Below are positions 54,295-63,767 of a stretch of 64,000 nucleotides of DNA, in pieces. A model generated the notes under the pieces. That model did no database searches. It had not been told where the DNA came from and was given only the letters and a program-made list of their open reading frames with translations. A program made the translations under genes and the position numbers. The stretch comes from Devosia rhodophyticola (GTDB lineage: Bacteria > Pseudomonadota > Alphaproteobacteria > Rhizobiales > Devosiaceae), in assembly GCF_028816475.1 (NCBI RefSeq), contig NZ_CP118247.1:1892001-1956000 (forward strand). The letters are read 5' to 3'. Positions within the stretch are counted from its first letter, which is position 1, and the number at the start of each line of letters is the position of its first letter.

Positions 54295-55311
54295 CTACCC
54301 CACCTCGGCCCAACCGCCGGCCTTTTCGCTGGCAACAACAGCGTCGAGGACCCGCATGTTGGCAATGGCGTCATCAATACCCCAAGGCAGGGTCTTGTTG
54401 CCGAGAACGGCCAGGGAAAATGCCTCGGCCTGCTCGGTATATTGATCGCATGCGGGCAGGATTTCGCGACGGGCGAGCGAACCGTCAAACGGGCCGCCAA
54501 CGTCGATGGTGATTGCGGAGCGTTCGTCGGCAGGCGCGTTGAAAGGAATGATGATTTCAAGTTTTGCCTTGCTGCCGAGAACCTGAACTCGCTGATGGCC
54601 AGCCGACTGGGTCGAGCAGATGAAGTTGAGGGCTTTACCCTGGCCGAAATCTGCGATGACGCTGGCGTGGCGATCGGTCTTGAAGGTGGGGTCGCGATCT
54701 ACCAGGGCGACCACACGCCTGGGTTCGGCCTCGAACAGAAAGCGAGCCGCGGCGATGGGATAGCAACCGATGTCCATGATGCCGCCACCGCCAATATCGG
54801 CCATGTTGCGAACATTTGCCGGATCGTCGTTGAAATAGCTGAAGACGGCATTGATGGCATTGATCTGGCCAAGTTCGCCCGAGCGGATGATGTCGCGGGC
54901 TCGCTGCCATTGGGGATGAAAGCGCACCATAAAGGCTTCGAGAATCAGCCGGTCGGGCGGGCACTGACGCAAGGCTTCGGCGTCCGCTGCATCAAGGGCA
55001 ATGGGCTTTTCGCACAGGACGTGTTTGCCAGCCCTGGCCGCTGCAACGGTCATCGGCACGTGCAAATGGTTGGGAAGCGGATTGTAGATGGCGTCTATGT
55101 CGGGATCGGCAAATAGTTCTTCGTATGAGCCAAATGCCTTGGCGATACCCAATTGGTCGGCAGCCGTCCGTGCCCTGGCCAGATCACGCGATGCGATGGC
55201 GACGACCTCGGCATGCGGGGCCTTCATGATGGCAGGGGTCACCTTGCTCATGCCGATGTTTGCGGTGGATAGAATGCCCCAGCGGACTTTTCCGTCAGTA
55301 TTCGCCATCAT
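54295..55311 (-). CDS. Gfo/Idh/MocA family oxidoreductase
   Basis: About 337 residues; the gene starts ATGATG and the second ATG (55308) fits better with GAGGAG six bases upstream. N-terminal Rossmann fold VRWGILSTANIGMSKVTPAI, then EKPIALDAADAEAL (the catalytic EKP motif, about 95-100) and GGGIMDIGCYPIAAARFLF. These enzymes oxidise or reduce sugars or inositols with NAD(P). It is the last of three oxidoreductases on the minus strand (27 bases after the previous gene). Confidence 0.92.
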   Translation of the reverse strand: MMANTDGKVRWGILSTANIGMSKVTPAIMKAPHAEVVAIASRDLARARTAADQLGIAKAFGSYEELFADPDIDAIYNPLPNHLHVPMTVAAARAGKHVLCEKPIALDAADAEALRQCPPDRLILEAFMVRFHPQWQRARDIIRSGELGQINAINAVFSYFNDDPANVRNMADIGGGGIMDIGCYPIAAARFLFEAEPRRVVALVDRDPTFKTDRHASVIADFGQGKALNFICSTQSAGHQRVQVLGSKAKLEIIIPFNAPADERSAITIDVGGPFDGSLARREILPACDQYTEQAEAFSLAVLGNKTLPWGIDDAIANMRVLDAVVASEKAGGWAEVG

Positions 55312-55337
55312 CTTCTCCTCAAATTACCGTTTCGGCT

Positions 55338-55910
55338 CTAGCTGTTTGCGGTCTTGTGCTGCCCGTCGGCGAGCCCGAGGGCGCGGCGCATCTCGTCGAT
55401 CAGGCGTTCCCCAGACCAAAAATTGTCTTTAAGCCATTGTTCTGCCTTGGTGTATTGGTCAGGTGAATGCGGCACCCAGCCAATTCGCAGCGCCACGGCT
55501 CTTTGTCCTTCACCATGGTCATACATGGCCGCGAGCTGCTCGAATACGCGCTTGGAATCGCCGTAGGCGTTGATAATCATCGCGGGATTGATTGGCTCAG
55601 CCCAATTAGACGAGGCAAGCACAACATTTTTTACCTGCATTCGCTGAGCGGCCTGAAGAAGGCGGGCACAGTTGGAAACAGCCTGCCAGTGAACTTCATC
55701 GGCGGCTTTGGGATTGGGGCTGGTACCCAGATGCACCAGCGCATCGACGTTGGTGAGTGCTGTAACAATCCGGGGATCGTTATAATCAATCGTTCCAAGA
55801 TCGGCGGTAATATCAGTTCCGGGCCGGATATCGAGGCCAACGCTATCCGGAAAAGCAGTCATGACTGTGCGCCCGACTGCCCCGAGTGCGCCAGTAACCA
55901 ACAAGCGCAT
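55338..55910 (-). CDS. NAD(P)-dependent short epimerase/dehydratase-like oxidoreductase
   Basis: 190 residues. Rossmann motif MRLLVTGALGAVGRTVM, DALVHLGTSPNPKAADEVHW, and the catalytic YGDSK (YxxxK) at residues 117-121 with an earlier ASSNWAE serine region. It resembles uronate dehydrogenases and NAD epimerases but is shorter than the usual 250-265 residues at the C-terminus, with a frame that closes normally. It is three bases after the SAF-domain protein. Confidence 0.82.
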   Translation of the reverse strand: MRLLVTGALGAVGRTVMTAFPDSVGLDIRPGTDITADLGTIDYNDPRIVTALTNVDALVHLGTSPNPKAADEVHWQAVSNCARLLQAAQRMQVKNVVLASSNWAEPINPAMIINAYGDSKRVFEQLAAMYDHGEGQRAVALRIGWVPHSPDQYTKAEQWLKDNFWSGERLIDEMRRALGLADGQHKTANS

Positions 55911-55913
55911 GGT

Positions 55914-57230
55914 CTAAAGTCCTTCCAGCATTTTGTCCTGAAGTTGACGCAGGGCGTAAAGACGCGTCGTTGTGTCGGGCGTAGCGTTGGCCCTGGTGAT
56001 CAAATCTCCCTGCTTGACCGGTGCCATGATTTTGCCCCCCTCGAGCAAACCAACTGGTAGCGCCTGGGCGGCGCGGGCGTCGGCAACGGTCATGGTGAAC
56101 GAGCGATAGCAGGTTTCCCCAATGGCATCCAAGGGCTCGCCTGCGGCCAGATCGCGCTTTGCGACCGCGCAGACTTCCGCCACGGGCCGAGCCAATGGCA
56201 CCATGTCCGGTTTGCCGTACAGCATGATGCGTGCGGCGGTCAGGGGCACTTCAAGACTGGTCAGATGGTAGGGGCGAAAGAAACAATAATAGGGTCCGTG
56301 GCCAATGTGCAGATCGTCCATCCGCTCGATGATGCGAGGATGTTCTGCCTTGGCAATAACGAAGACACCCGGCGCGACGCCCTTACCGATAGTGTAGTCG
56401 ACCACGCCCATCCCGTTAAGAATGCCGCCGTCGGCGCGTGGGATCAGGACCTTGGCCATGTCATCGCGGTCGGTCTTGGGCCCGTGCATCCCCGGAATGT
56501 CGGGAACAAGTCCCGTGGCATTGGCAATGGCACACATTTCCACCATCGTCTTGGAACCATCGATGAACTCAACCAGCATGCGCGGGTTCATGTTGCGTCG
56601 CGTCGCTTCCGCGCGATATTCGTCGGGAACGGCATTGTGGCGCAGCGGATTGTTCTTGCCTTTGCCGGCGGCAACAACGGGTAGGCCAAGGGCTGAAACA
56701 AACTCGATCAATTCCATACACGAGCTTGGTTCATCGCCTGCACCGACCGAATAGACAACGCCAAGTCGGTCCGCCTGACTCTTGAGATAGGGGCCTATGG
56801 TCACGTCGGCTTCCACATTCATCATCACCAGATGCTTGCCGTGCTCCATGGCCATGAGGTCATAGTCGGCGGCAACGCCCGGCTTGCCGGTGGCATCGAT
56901 GACCACATCAATCTGGGGGGTGGTGACCAGGGTTTCGACCGAGGTGATGGCAATCTTGCCCGCCTCGATGGCGGTGCCTGCCTGTGCCGGGGTATCGGCC
57001 TCACGGCCGCGCGTATCATCGCCATAGGCGATCCGGATGGCATCAAGGGCCGTGTGGGGGCGGCGCGTTGCAATGGCGGCAATGGAAATGCCATCCATCA
57101 TGCTGCCCTGGGTCACCAGATCGGTACCCATTTCCCCTGAACCAATGACGCCGACGCGAATGGTCTTGCCGGCATCGGCGCGGGCTTTGAGGTCCCGGGC
57201 GAGCCCGGTAAGTGCTACATTGGCGGTCAT
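55914..57230 (-). CDS. NAD(P)-dependent oxidoreductase with C-terminal SAF domain (homoserine-dehydrogenase-like)
   Basis: About 438 residues from ATG 57230; a TTG at 57248 is possible and neither has a clear ribosome site. A Rossmann fold IRVGVIGSGEMGTDLVTQGS (about residues 23-42) precedes a long middle (GAGDEPSSCMELIEFVSALG, GKGKNNPLRHNAVPDEYR). The last ~90 residues look like a SAF domain (VAKRDLAAGEPLDAIGETCYR, GLLEGGKIMAPVKQGDLIT). Members are often listed as FlgA-like or homoserine-dehydrogenase-like and act on sugar acids or polyols. It leads an operon with an epimerase and a Gfo/Idh protein. Confidence 0.82.
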   Translation of the reverse strand: MTANVALTGLARDLKARADAGKTIRVGVIGSGEMGTDLVTQGSMMDGISIAAIATRRPHTALDAIRIAYGDDTRGREADTPAQAGTAIEAGKIAITSVETLVTTPQIDVVIDATGKPGVAADYDLMAMEHGKHLVMMNVEADVTIGPYLKSQADRLGVVYSVGAGDEPSSCMELIEFVSALGLPVVAAGKGKNNPLRHNAVPDEYRAEATRRNMNPRMLVEFIDGSKTMVEMCAIANATGLVPDIPGMHGPKTDRDDMAKVLIPRADGGILNGMGVVDYTIGKGVAPGVFVIAKAEHPRIIERMDDLHIGHGPYYCFFRPYHLTSLEVPLTAARIMLYGKPDMVPLARPVAEVCAVAKRDLAAGEPLDAIGETCYRSFTMTVADARAAQALPVGLLEGGKIMAPVKQGDLITRANATPDTTTRLYALRQLQDKMLEGL

Positions 57231-57274
57231 GGCGAACTGACTTGTCAAAGGTGTCTGGGTGGTGGGTTGGCTCT

Positions 57275-57290
57275 AGCACCCTGGGGTGCT
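57275..57290. repeat. 16-base palindrome in the oxidoreductase / che divergent region
   Basis: AGCACCC-TG-GGGTGCT is a perfect 7-bp stem. It lies 45 bases upstream of the minus-strand SAF gene and 181 bases upstream of the chemotaxis operon, so it is probably an operator for the former. The rest of 57231-57470 shows a CCGTTAGCG direct repeat (about 57417 and 57451) but no gene. Confidence 0.4.
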
Positions 57291-57470
57291 GCGCTGGAAA
57301 TAATGTGGTCTGACAAGGGTCTATCAGAGGGCGGGCAAACAGTCCAAACATTCGCATTTGGCCAATGATTAGAGGCGTCTGGAACAGACCGACCCCTAAG
57401 GTTAGCACTTATTAAACCGTTAGCGGGCAAAGTTCGCTCTGGAGAAGTCTCCGTTAGCGCGAGCCATATC

Positions 57471-57761
57471 ATGAACTCAATTGCTGCCAGATCCGTTGCC
57501 TTGCCGGCAATTCTGGATCTCGATGCGCTGGATGGCGTGCGGGATACCTTGCTCGAAGCTATCGAGGTTGGATCCGTGAGTGTGAATGCGGCGGGGGTTG
57601 AGCGGGTTTCGACCAATGCGTTGTTCATGTTGCTGAGCGCTGCCGGGTCGGCACGGCGCAATCAGGTCGGTCTTGAGGTTGTCAATCCGAGTCGGGTCAT
57701 GGCCACTGCAATCGAGCGTCTTGGGCTGGGTGATCAATTTGAGGGAACGATCGGAAGATGA
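57471..57761 (+). CDS. STAS-domain protein (anti-sigma-factor-antagonist-like)
   Basis: 96 residues. One STAS domain is recognisable: VALPAILDLDALDGVRDTLLEAIE, GSVSVNAAGVERVSTNALFML (where serine could be phosphorylated) and ATAIERLGL at the end. It is the first gene of the chemotaxis operon, overlapping cheY by four bases. Alphaproteobacterial che clusters often carry such a gene. Its role is unknown; it may contact CheA or CheY. Confidence 0.85.
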   Translation: MNSIAARSVALPAILDLDALDGVRDTLLEAIEVGSVSVNAAGVERVSTNALFMLLSAAGSARRNQVGLEVVNPSRVMATAIERLGLGDQFEGTIGR

Positions 57762-58126
57762 CAGGTTTGCGCATCCTGACTGTTGATGACAGCCGAACCA
57801 TTCTGGCGATGCTACATCATACCCTGTCAAACGCGGGGTTTGAGGTATTTCAGGCAGAGGATGGGCGACAGGGCCTTGAAGTGTTGCGCACCCAAAAAGT
57901 CGATGTGGTCATCACTGACATCAATATGCCGATCATGGATGGCATTGAGTTTATCAAGGCGGTGCGCGCCAGTGGCGAATTCCAAAGCCTGCCCGTGATA
58001 ATTCTTACCACCGAGACCAGCCAGGACAAGCGCGATCAGGGCAAGGCTGCGGGTGGTACCGGATGGATCGTCAAACCGTTTGATCCCGAAAAGCTGATCA
58101 GCGTCATTCACCGGGTTGTCCATTGA
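57758..58126 (+). CDS. cheY: chemotaxis response regulator
   Basis: 122 residues, one receiver domain. Acid pocket Asp10-Asp11 in TVDDSRTIL, phosphorylation site Asp54 in VVITDINMPIMDG, the switch Thr in ILTTET and Lys near residue 105 in IVKPFDPEKL. No output domain, as for CheY. It overlaps the STAS gene and precedes cheA by about 30 bases. Confidence 0.95.
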   Translation: MTGLRILTVDDSRTILAMLHHTLSNAGFEVFQAEDGRQGLEVLRTQKVDVVITDINMPIMDGIEFIKAVRASGEFQSLPVIILTTETSQDKRDQGKAAGGTGWIVKPFDPEKLISVIHRVVH

Positions 58127-58156
58127 GCCCGCTACCAAAATACGCGTGCGCCGCTC

Positions 58157-60421
58157 ATGAGTGATCTGGACGAATTCAAAGTCACCTATTTCGACGAGTG
58201 CTCGGAGCTTCTGGGCGAGCTCGAAGAGATTTTTGCAGTTATCGAGCTGGGCGATCGCGATAGCGCGCGGATCAACGCGGCATTTCGGGCTGTGCACTCG
58301 ATAAAAGGAGGCGCAGGCGCCTTCGGTTTCAGCGCGCTGGTCGAATTTGCGCACGGCTACGAAACCCTGATGGATCAGGTTCGCGACGGGCGCGTATCCA
58401 TGAGCGACGACGTGGTGACGTTGTGCATTCGTGCCAACGATCTGCTCGCCGATTTTGTTGGAGCGGCGCGCAGCGACGCACCGCTGGCCGCTGAACATGG
58501 TCTGGCAGAAAAACTCCAGATGGCGGCGTTGGCAGAAGGGCAGGCGATCGACGGCGAACTTGATGATTTCGACTTCGATTTTACGCCCATTGCGGTTGAT
58601 CTGGGTAAGGACGAAGCCGAAACCAAGATCGAGGTTCATACCGATCAGTTCGCCGATGCACCTTCAACCGATCTTGATGGGCAATGGGAAATTAGCTTCC
58701 GGCCGCACGCGGCGCTTTACGCGCGTGCTAACGACCCCTTGCTGTTGTTCCGCGAACTCGCGGCGCTTGGGCATATGAGTGTGCAGGCCCAAATGCTTGA
58801 TTTACCGCCTCTGGCCGATTTCGAACCGTTTGGAGTCTATTGCCTGTGGACGATTTCCCTGGTTTCGCCTGACCTCACTGAAGCTATGATCCGCGAAGTT
58901 TTTGAATTCGTTGAAGGCGATTGCGATATATCGGTGGTTCGTCTGGGCGAGCAGACGGGGACGGGGGAAAATGACGTAACGGTGCAGGTTGCCATATCGG
59001 CCACCGACGTACTGGACCCAAATATCAATGATTTCCTGATGCTCAGCGACGACGAAATCGGCGCGATGATTGAGTTTGGCGAACCGGATGACCTGCGCGA
59101 GGCACCTCTGGTTGGCCAAGAGACGGTGGGCGCGAGCATACCCCAAGAGGCGATTGCGGCCGGGCCGGAAGCTGGTATTCCTGAGCCGACGAGTGCTAAA
59201 CCGATTGTCGAGTTGGCTGATGAAGGCGACCGACGGGCGGTTGGCGTGCAGTCCATCCGTGTTGATCTCGAAAAGGTAGATCGGGTCGTCAATATGGTGG
59301 GCGAATTGGTCATCACCCAATCGATGTTGACCCAGCAGATGGATGAAACGCTGCGCACGCAATATACCGAACTGGTTCGCGGGCTCGAGGTTTTGGCGCA
59401 GACGACACGGGGATTGCAGGACTCGGTGATGGCGATCCGGGCGCAGCCGGTCAAATCGGTGTTTTCGCGCATGCCGCGGCTGGTGCGGGAGCTTGGCCTT
59501 AAGACCGGCAAGACGATCAAGCTCGAAATGGTCGGCGAAGCCACGGAAATCGACAAGACGGTGATCGAGCAATTGTCCGATCCACTTACCCATATGATCC
59601 GCAATTCGGCCGACCATGGCATTGAAAGCGGTGCGGTGCGGCTGGCGGCAGGAAAGCCTGAAGCTGGTACGATTCGACTGGGGGCCGAGCAAGCCGGCGG
59701 CAATATTCTGATCACTATTGAGGACGACGGGGCAGGGATCAATCGCGAGCGGGTGCTGCAGGTGGCGCGTTCCCGAGGCGTTGTGGCGCCCGATGCAGAC
59801 CCCACCGACGAGCAGATCGACCAGTTGATTTTTGCTCCCGGCTTTTCGACAGCTGAGGCCGTTAGCGACATCTCGGGTCGAGGGGTCGGTATGGATGTCG
59901 TCCTGTCCAATATCCGCAAGATCGGTGGTTCGGTAAATGTGCGCTCAAGGCCGGGTCGTGGAACGCGCATGACCCTGCGTTTGCCGCTTACCCTTGCGGT
60001 ACTGGATGTGATGTTGGTTCAGGTGGGCCAGAGCCGCTATGTGGTGCCGCTATCCTCCATCGTCGAAACGATTCAATGCAGTCGCGCAGCATTTTCGCGG
60101 GTGCCGAGCGGCGGGCAGGTGCTGCACGTTCGCGGGGAATATGTCCAGGTGATCGACCTTGCAGAGCGTTTTGAGCTTGATGGCGCACGAGATGCGGAAA
60201 GCCGGTTCCTGGTGCTTTGTGAAGCCGAGGGGTCCCACAAGATTGCGCTGATCGTTGACGACATCATGGGGCAGCAGCAAGTGGTCATCAAATCTCTTGA
60301 AGAAAATTTCGAACGCGTTGAGGGCATCGCGGGAGGCACAATCCTTGGTGATGGCAATGTTGCCCTGATTGTGGATGTGCAAGGGCTCAAGGCGAGTGAT
60401 CCGCACAGGACAGCGGCCTGA
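58157..60421 (+). CDS. cheA: chemotaxis histidine kinase
   Basis: 754 residues. The P1 domain carries the phosphorylated His47 in AFRAVHSIKGGAGAFGF. A P2-like region spans roughly 175-290 (EISFRPHAALYARANDPLLLF). Dimerisation starts at about 368 (RVDLEKVDRVVNMVGELVIT). The ATPase has N-box THMIRNSADHGIE, G1 DDGAGINRE and G2 ISGRGVGMDVV. The CheW-like domain ends the protein (YVVPLSSIVETIQCSR). It autophosphorylates in response to receptors and passes phosphate to CheY and CheB. Confidence 0.97.
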   Translation: MSDLDEFKVTYFDECSELLGELEEIFAVIELGDRDSARINAAFRAVHSIKGGAGAFGFSALVEFAHGYETLMDQVRDGRVSMSDDVVTLCIRANDLLADFVGAARSDAPLAAEHGLAEKLQMAALAEGQAIDGELDDFDFDFTPIAVDLGKDEAETKIEVHTDQFADAPSTDLDGQWEISFRPHAALYARANDPLLLFRELAALGHMSVQAQMLDLPPLADFEPFGVYCLWTISLVSPDLTEAMIREVFEFVEGDCDISVVRLGEQTGTGENDVTVQVAISATDVLDPNINDFLMLSDDEIGAMIEFGEPDDLREAPLVGQETVGASIPQEAIAAGPEAGIPEPTSAKPIVELADEGDRRAVGVQSIRVDLEKVDRVVNMVGELVITQSMLTQQMDETLRTQYTELVRGLEVLAQTTRGLQDSVMAIRAQPVKSVFSRMPRLVRELGLKTGKTIKLEMVGEATEIDKTVIEQLSDPLTHMIRNSADHGIESGAVRLAAGKPEAGTIRLGAEQAGGNILITIEDDGAGINRERVLQVARSRGVVAPDADPTDEQIDQLIFAPGFSTAEAVSDISGRGVGMDVVLSNIRKIGGSVNVRSRPGRGTRMTLRLPLTLAVLDVMLVQVGQSRYVVPLSSIVETIQCSRAAFSRVPSGGQVLHVRGEYVQVIDLAERFELDGARDAESRFLVLCEAEGSHKIALIVDDIMGQQQVVIKSLEENFERVEGIAGGTILGDGNVALIVDVQGLKASDPHRTAA

Positions 60422-60439
60422 CAAGGCGCGGAAAGGCAA

Positions 60440-60931
60440 ATGATGGAAGCGCTAGATATGCGTGACGATGCGGTCGACCAATCAGCTATTGCGGCGCAAA
60501 ACGCCCTGCAACTGATCGCTTTTTCAATCGGCGAGCAGACCTATGGTGTCGAAATCACCACGGTGCGGGAGATCCGCGCGTGGAATGGAGCGACGCCTCT
60601 GCCCAATACACGCGACTATGTTCGCGGGGTCATTAATCTGCGCGGCACCATTGTGCCGATCTTTGATCTGAGAGCTCGATTTGGCGATGGCAAGACGACG
60701 CCGACAAAAAATCACGTGGTTGTTGTGATGTCCGTTGGGAACAAGTGGGTGGGCATTCTGGTGGATGCCGTCAGCGATATTCTGACCGTTTCGCGCGATG
60801 ACATTCACAATGTGCCGGAAGGCAATTCCATCGATACCGAATTGCTCAATGGCATTGTCACCCATGAGGGCCGGATGGTGGGGCTGATTGACTTGCTCGC
60901 GGTGGTTTCAAGCGCCAGGGCCGACGCCTGA
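60440..60931 (+). CDS. cheW: chemotaxis coupling protein
   Basis: 163 residues, one CheW domain: LIAFSIGEQTYGVEITTVREI, VRGVINLRGTIVPIFDLRARFG and VGILVDAVSDILTVSRDDIHNVP. It couples MCP receptors to CheA. It is 18 bases after cheA. Confidence 0.95.
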   Translation: MMEALDMRDDAVDQSAIAAQNALQLIAFSIGEQTYGVEITTVREIRAWNGATPLPNTRDYVRGVINLRGTIVPIFDLRARFGDGKTTPTKNHVVVVMSVGNKWVGILVDAVSDILTVSRDDIHNVPEGNSIDTELLNGIVTHEGRMVGLIDLLAVVSSARADA

Positions 60932-60955
60932 TCGCTGCATCAGAGGTGCACGCCG

Positions 60956-61378
60956 CTAGAACAGTTCAGCTTCGCCCGATTTGAGGTGCGCTGCGATGCC
61001 CGAAAGGGCCGGCAGGCGTAATTCGTCCAGGGTCAGGCCTGCCCAAATGGCGTCGATATCTCGAGGCTGGGCAGCATTTATCCCATCCAACTGCCGCACA
61101 ACTGACGCTAGCCCGCGACAGCGCTGCTCGATGCGATCCTGGTCCTGAAGGGTTTTGACAATCTGGGTCATGGCGCGCTGGCGTGCGGATTCGGGATCGA
61201 CACCCGTTTCGGCAAGAATCTGCAGTGCCTGATTGATACCATCGACCAGCACGGCTGTCTGCCGCGCGGTTTCCTCCAGTTCAGTTGCCAGCCGCTGCAT
61301 CGCCATTGGGACCAATTCCTCACCTGTGGTGTCTATCATATCGTAGAAGTCTGAAGTGGTTCTTGCCGAAAAATCCAT
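60956..61378 (-). CDS. CheT/CheZ-like putative chemotaxis phosphatase
   Basis: 140 residues, mostly helical, inverted between cheW and cheD. The D-x3-Q motif, D81-R-I-E-Q85 in LQDQDRIEQRC, has the spacing of the catalytic residues of CheZ (D-L-T-G-Q in E. coli), and CheT of Sinorhizobium meliloti is known to have the same motif. Short flanking helices fit (MAMQRLATELEETARQ, LASVVRQLDGINAA). It ends with GEAELF, similar to the DIELF end of CheD in this cluster, which may be a shared docking tail. Whether it acts on CheY-P is inference. If not CheT, it is an uncharacterised helical protein. Confidence 0.6.
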   Translation of the reverse strand: MDFSARTTSDFYDMIDTTGEELVPMAMQRLATELEETARQTAVLVDGINQALQILAETGVDPESARQRAMTQIVKTLQDQDRIEQRCRGLASVVRQLDGINAAQPRDIDAIWAGLTLDELRLPALSGIAAHLKSGEAELF

Positions 61379-61464
61379 GCGGGCAAAGCCCTTATGGATT
61401 GGTTAGCAATTCAATAACCGGTTGGCACTAGGCTTTGGTACACACTGATGGAATTCAAACGTAA

Positions 61465-62055
61465 ATGGCCTTGAGGCAAACTCTTCCCGCCGAATTCGAC
61501 CGAAGCGTTGTGACGACCATCCATCAGGGCGACTATCGTGTCTCTGACCAGACCGCGGTGACCTTGTCGACGGTGTTGGGATCCTGCGTTTCAGCCTGTG
61601 TGCACGACGCGGTTGCCAGGGTTGGGGGGATGAACCATTTCCTTTTGGCCGAACAACCGGGATCTGCCCGAGAGAAATTCGGCGCTTCGGCGCGGTATGG
61701 GGCGTTTGCGATGGAGCGGTTGATCAATCGTGTTCTGAGCTTGGGGACAGGCGACAAAGCCAATCTCGAAATCAAGATTTTTGGCGGCGGCCGCATAAAT
61801 ACAGCGCTTGATGATGTGGGTGGCAAGAACATTGACTTCGTGCGCGGGTTCCTGCGGGCCGAGGGATACGACATTGCCGGCCACGATCTGGGGGGCAATT
61901 TTGCCCGGCGGGTCCTGTTCAAACCGGCGTCAGGACGCGTATTCGTCAAGCGGCTCGATAGCGCGGCGGGCATGTTGATCGCCACCCAGGAGCTGGTGGA
62001 CGCCCGGAGCAAGCATGGGGGTAAACAGGCTTTGCCCGACATCGAATTGTTCTGA
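61465..62055 (+). CDS. cheD: chemoreceptor glutamine deamidase
   Basis: 196 residues. The catalytic Cys41 in TVLGSCVSACVHD and His58 in VGGMNHFLL fit CheD. It deamidates specific glutamines on receptors and can respond to CheY-P. The C-terminus ends LPDIELF. It is on the plus strand after the inverted CheT/CheZ-like gene and so may start a new transcript. Confidence 0.95.
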   Translation: MALRQTLPAEFDRSVVTTIHQGDYRVSDQTAVTLSTVLGSCVSACVHDAVARVGGMNHFLLAEQPGSAREKFGASARYGAFAMERLINRVLSLGTGDKANLEIKIFGGGRINTALDDVGGKNIDFVRGFLRAEGYDIAGHDLGGNFARRVLFKPASGRVFVKRLDSAAGMLIATQELVDARSKHGGKQALPDIELF

Positions 62056-62222
62056 GAAATGTCGTTTTGAAGTGCCTGCGCCCTTGGCAGGGGTGGAGCG
62101 GCGTAGCAGGCCTTATCAAAGTGTTAGCAAGGTCAAGCAAACTATAGAGTTGGTTAACCATTGCTGGCTTAGTGTGCCAATCATGGACATTAACTCCTTT
62201 TGAGCGGCGGACGTTTACCGGT

Positions 62223-63731
62223 ATGCAATATTTGCGCCTAGCGTTGGTCGGGTGCTGCCTGTGGCTGGTTGCAATCGCTGCGGCAGCCGGGTTGCTGCTG
62301 GCATTTGGCTCAAGCGCCGAGATCATCGTGGCCATTGGAGCGCTCTTCGGTCTGGCGGTGGTTCTGTCGCTGCTGGCGGCAATCATGCACCAGCGCGGGC
62401 ATCGAAATACACTGGCGGCAATCGCGCGGGCTGCGGGCTTGACCGAGGTCGCGGACGAAAGGTTTTCCATTCGTGACATTGTGGCTCGAATGGGCACCCG
62501 GCTGGAGCGGGCACACCATTTCAAAGCCGGCCTTGAGGCGATCGGGCAACCCGTGCTGCTGGTCACCGAAAGTGGGACAATTGAAGCGGCAAGCCGGGGG
62601 GCGGCAGCCCTGGTCAAGGGCAAGGTGGAAGGGGAAACTCTCGATGCTGTCTTTGGGGCGGGTTATCTCGAAACAGGTGGAGGAAGCGCCGAGCAGTCAC
62701 TGATTCTGTTGGGCGGACGGCGATTTGAAGTGAGCCGCCGGGCCATTGGTGTGGGTCGTTACATTCTGGAATTTTCTCCGGCGGGTCAGTTCATCGAAGA
62801 TGATGATCTGGATGCCTTTGCTTCGGCGCTGGCAGGTGGGCAAACCGGCTTTCGATTTGAGGATGATGTTGCCCGGTTCAATCCGGGCCTTGCCGCGCTC
62901 AACCTGGGCATTGAGGCGATTGACGAAAGCGTGCGGGCACTGGACGAACTTGCCGGCCATATGGCGTCTGCCAACGTTACCGGTCTGACGCGGCAGGTCG
63001 ATGCTGTCAGGGCAAAAATCATGGGCATAGAGGGCGAACGGGATCAGCAACAGGTCTTGCGGCTGGCGGTGGAGCGCAAGCTTTCAGCGATTGCGGAACT
63101 GGTTGCCGATTTTGAGGCCCAGGCCGACCGTATGCGTGACATGGCGTTGGGCGCACGCCGAGGGGTCAACGGCATACGCGACCGGGTAGTGGGCGGCGTG
63201 GCCAGCGCCGCGCAACTGAGCGCGATGGGACAGGACGCGGCAGATCTGGCGGGCGAGGTCGATCTTAGCGCGCGCCGGACCCAGGTTGTTGTCGGCGATC
63301 TCGACATCATGACGCTAGAGGTCGGCAAACTCGTTGCGGCCATTGAAGAAGTTTCCTTCCGCACCAACTTGCTGGCGCTCAATGCTGCGGTCGAGGCGGC
63401 CCGGGCCGGGGAGAAGGGTGCCGGATTTGCCGTGGTTGCCGAAGAAGTGCGCATGCTGGCACAGCTCACCAATCGTTCCGCCAAGGACATCAGGGCGGTG
63501 GTCGACCGTGGGCGCGCCAATATGACTGCCGGTGTTAAAGAATCGACGTCATTGCAGCAAATGACTGTCGATCTTGAAAAGCGTTTACGCAACATAAGCA
63601 ATGAGGCGGGCAGTATTGCGCGCAATTTGAGCGAGGATGGGCAGTCTCTTGCTCAGATCGAGGCCCGGCTGGGGCCAGTTAATCAGGGTTCCACCTCGGC
63701 GCGTGCACCAGTTCTGCGGCGCGCCTCCTAG
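62223..63731 (+). CDS. methyl-accepting chemotaxis protein without periplasmic sensor, with PAS-like domain
   Basis: About 502 residues from ATG 62223. Two hydrophobic segments (about residues 5-27 and 33-53) are joined by a very short loop, so there is no periplasmic ligand domain. A PAS-like region follows at about 95-190 ([21 protein letters not shown]). Then come the signalling helices with the hairpin tip [20 protein letters not shown] and [12 protein letters not shown]. It should sense a cytoplasmic or redox signal. A longer GTG reading from 62172 is less likely. Confidence 0.92.
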   Translation: MQYLRLALVGCCLWLVAIAAAAGLLLAFGSSAEIIVAIGALFGLAVVLSLLAAIMHQRGHRNTLAAIARAAGLTEVADERFSIRDIVARMGTRLERAHHFKAGLEAIGQPVLLVTESGTIEAASRGAAALVKGKVEGETLDAVFGAGYLETGGGSAEQSLILLGGRRFEVSRRAIGVGRYILEFSPAGQFIEDDDLDAFASALAGGQTGFRFEDDVARFNPGLAALNLGIEAIDESVRALDELAGHMASANVTGLTRQVDAVRAKIMGIEGERDQQQVLRLAVERKLSAIAELVADFEAQADRMRDMALGARRGVNGIRDRVVGGVASAAQLSAMGQDAADLAGEVDLSARRTQVVVGDLDIMTLEVGKLVAAIEEVSFRTNLLALNAAVEAARAGEKGAGFAVVAEEVRMLAQLTNRSAKDIRAVVDRGRANMTAGVKESTSLQQMTVDLEKRLRNISNEAGSIARNLSEDGQSLAQIEARLGPVNQGSTSARAPVLRRAS

Positions 63732-63767
63732 AATTTCTGGCGTGTTGCGCAGTTTGGATGGCATTGA

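Noticed and set aside
58802..59970. Two long minus-strand frames opposite cheA
   Set aside because: They are mirror frames of cheA with Arg/Ser-rich composition and no start signal.
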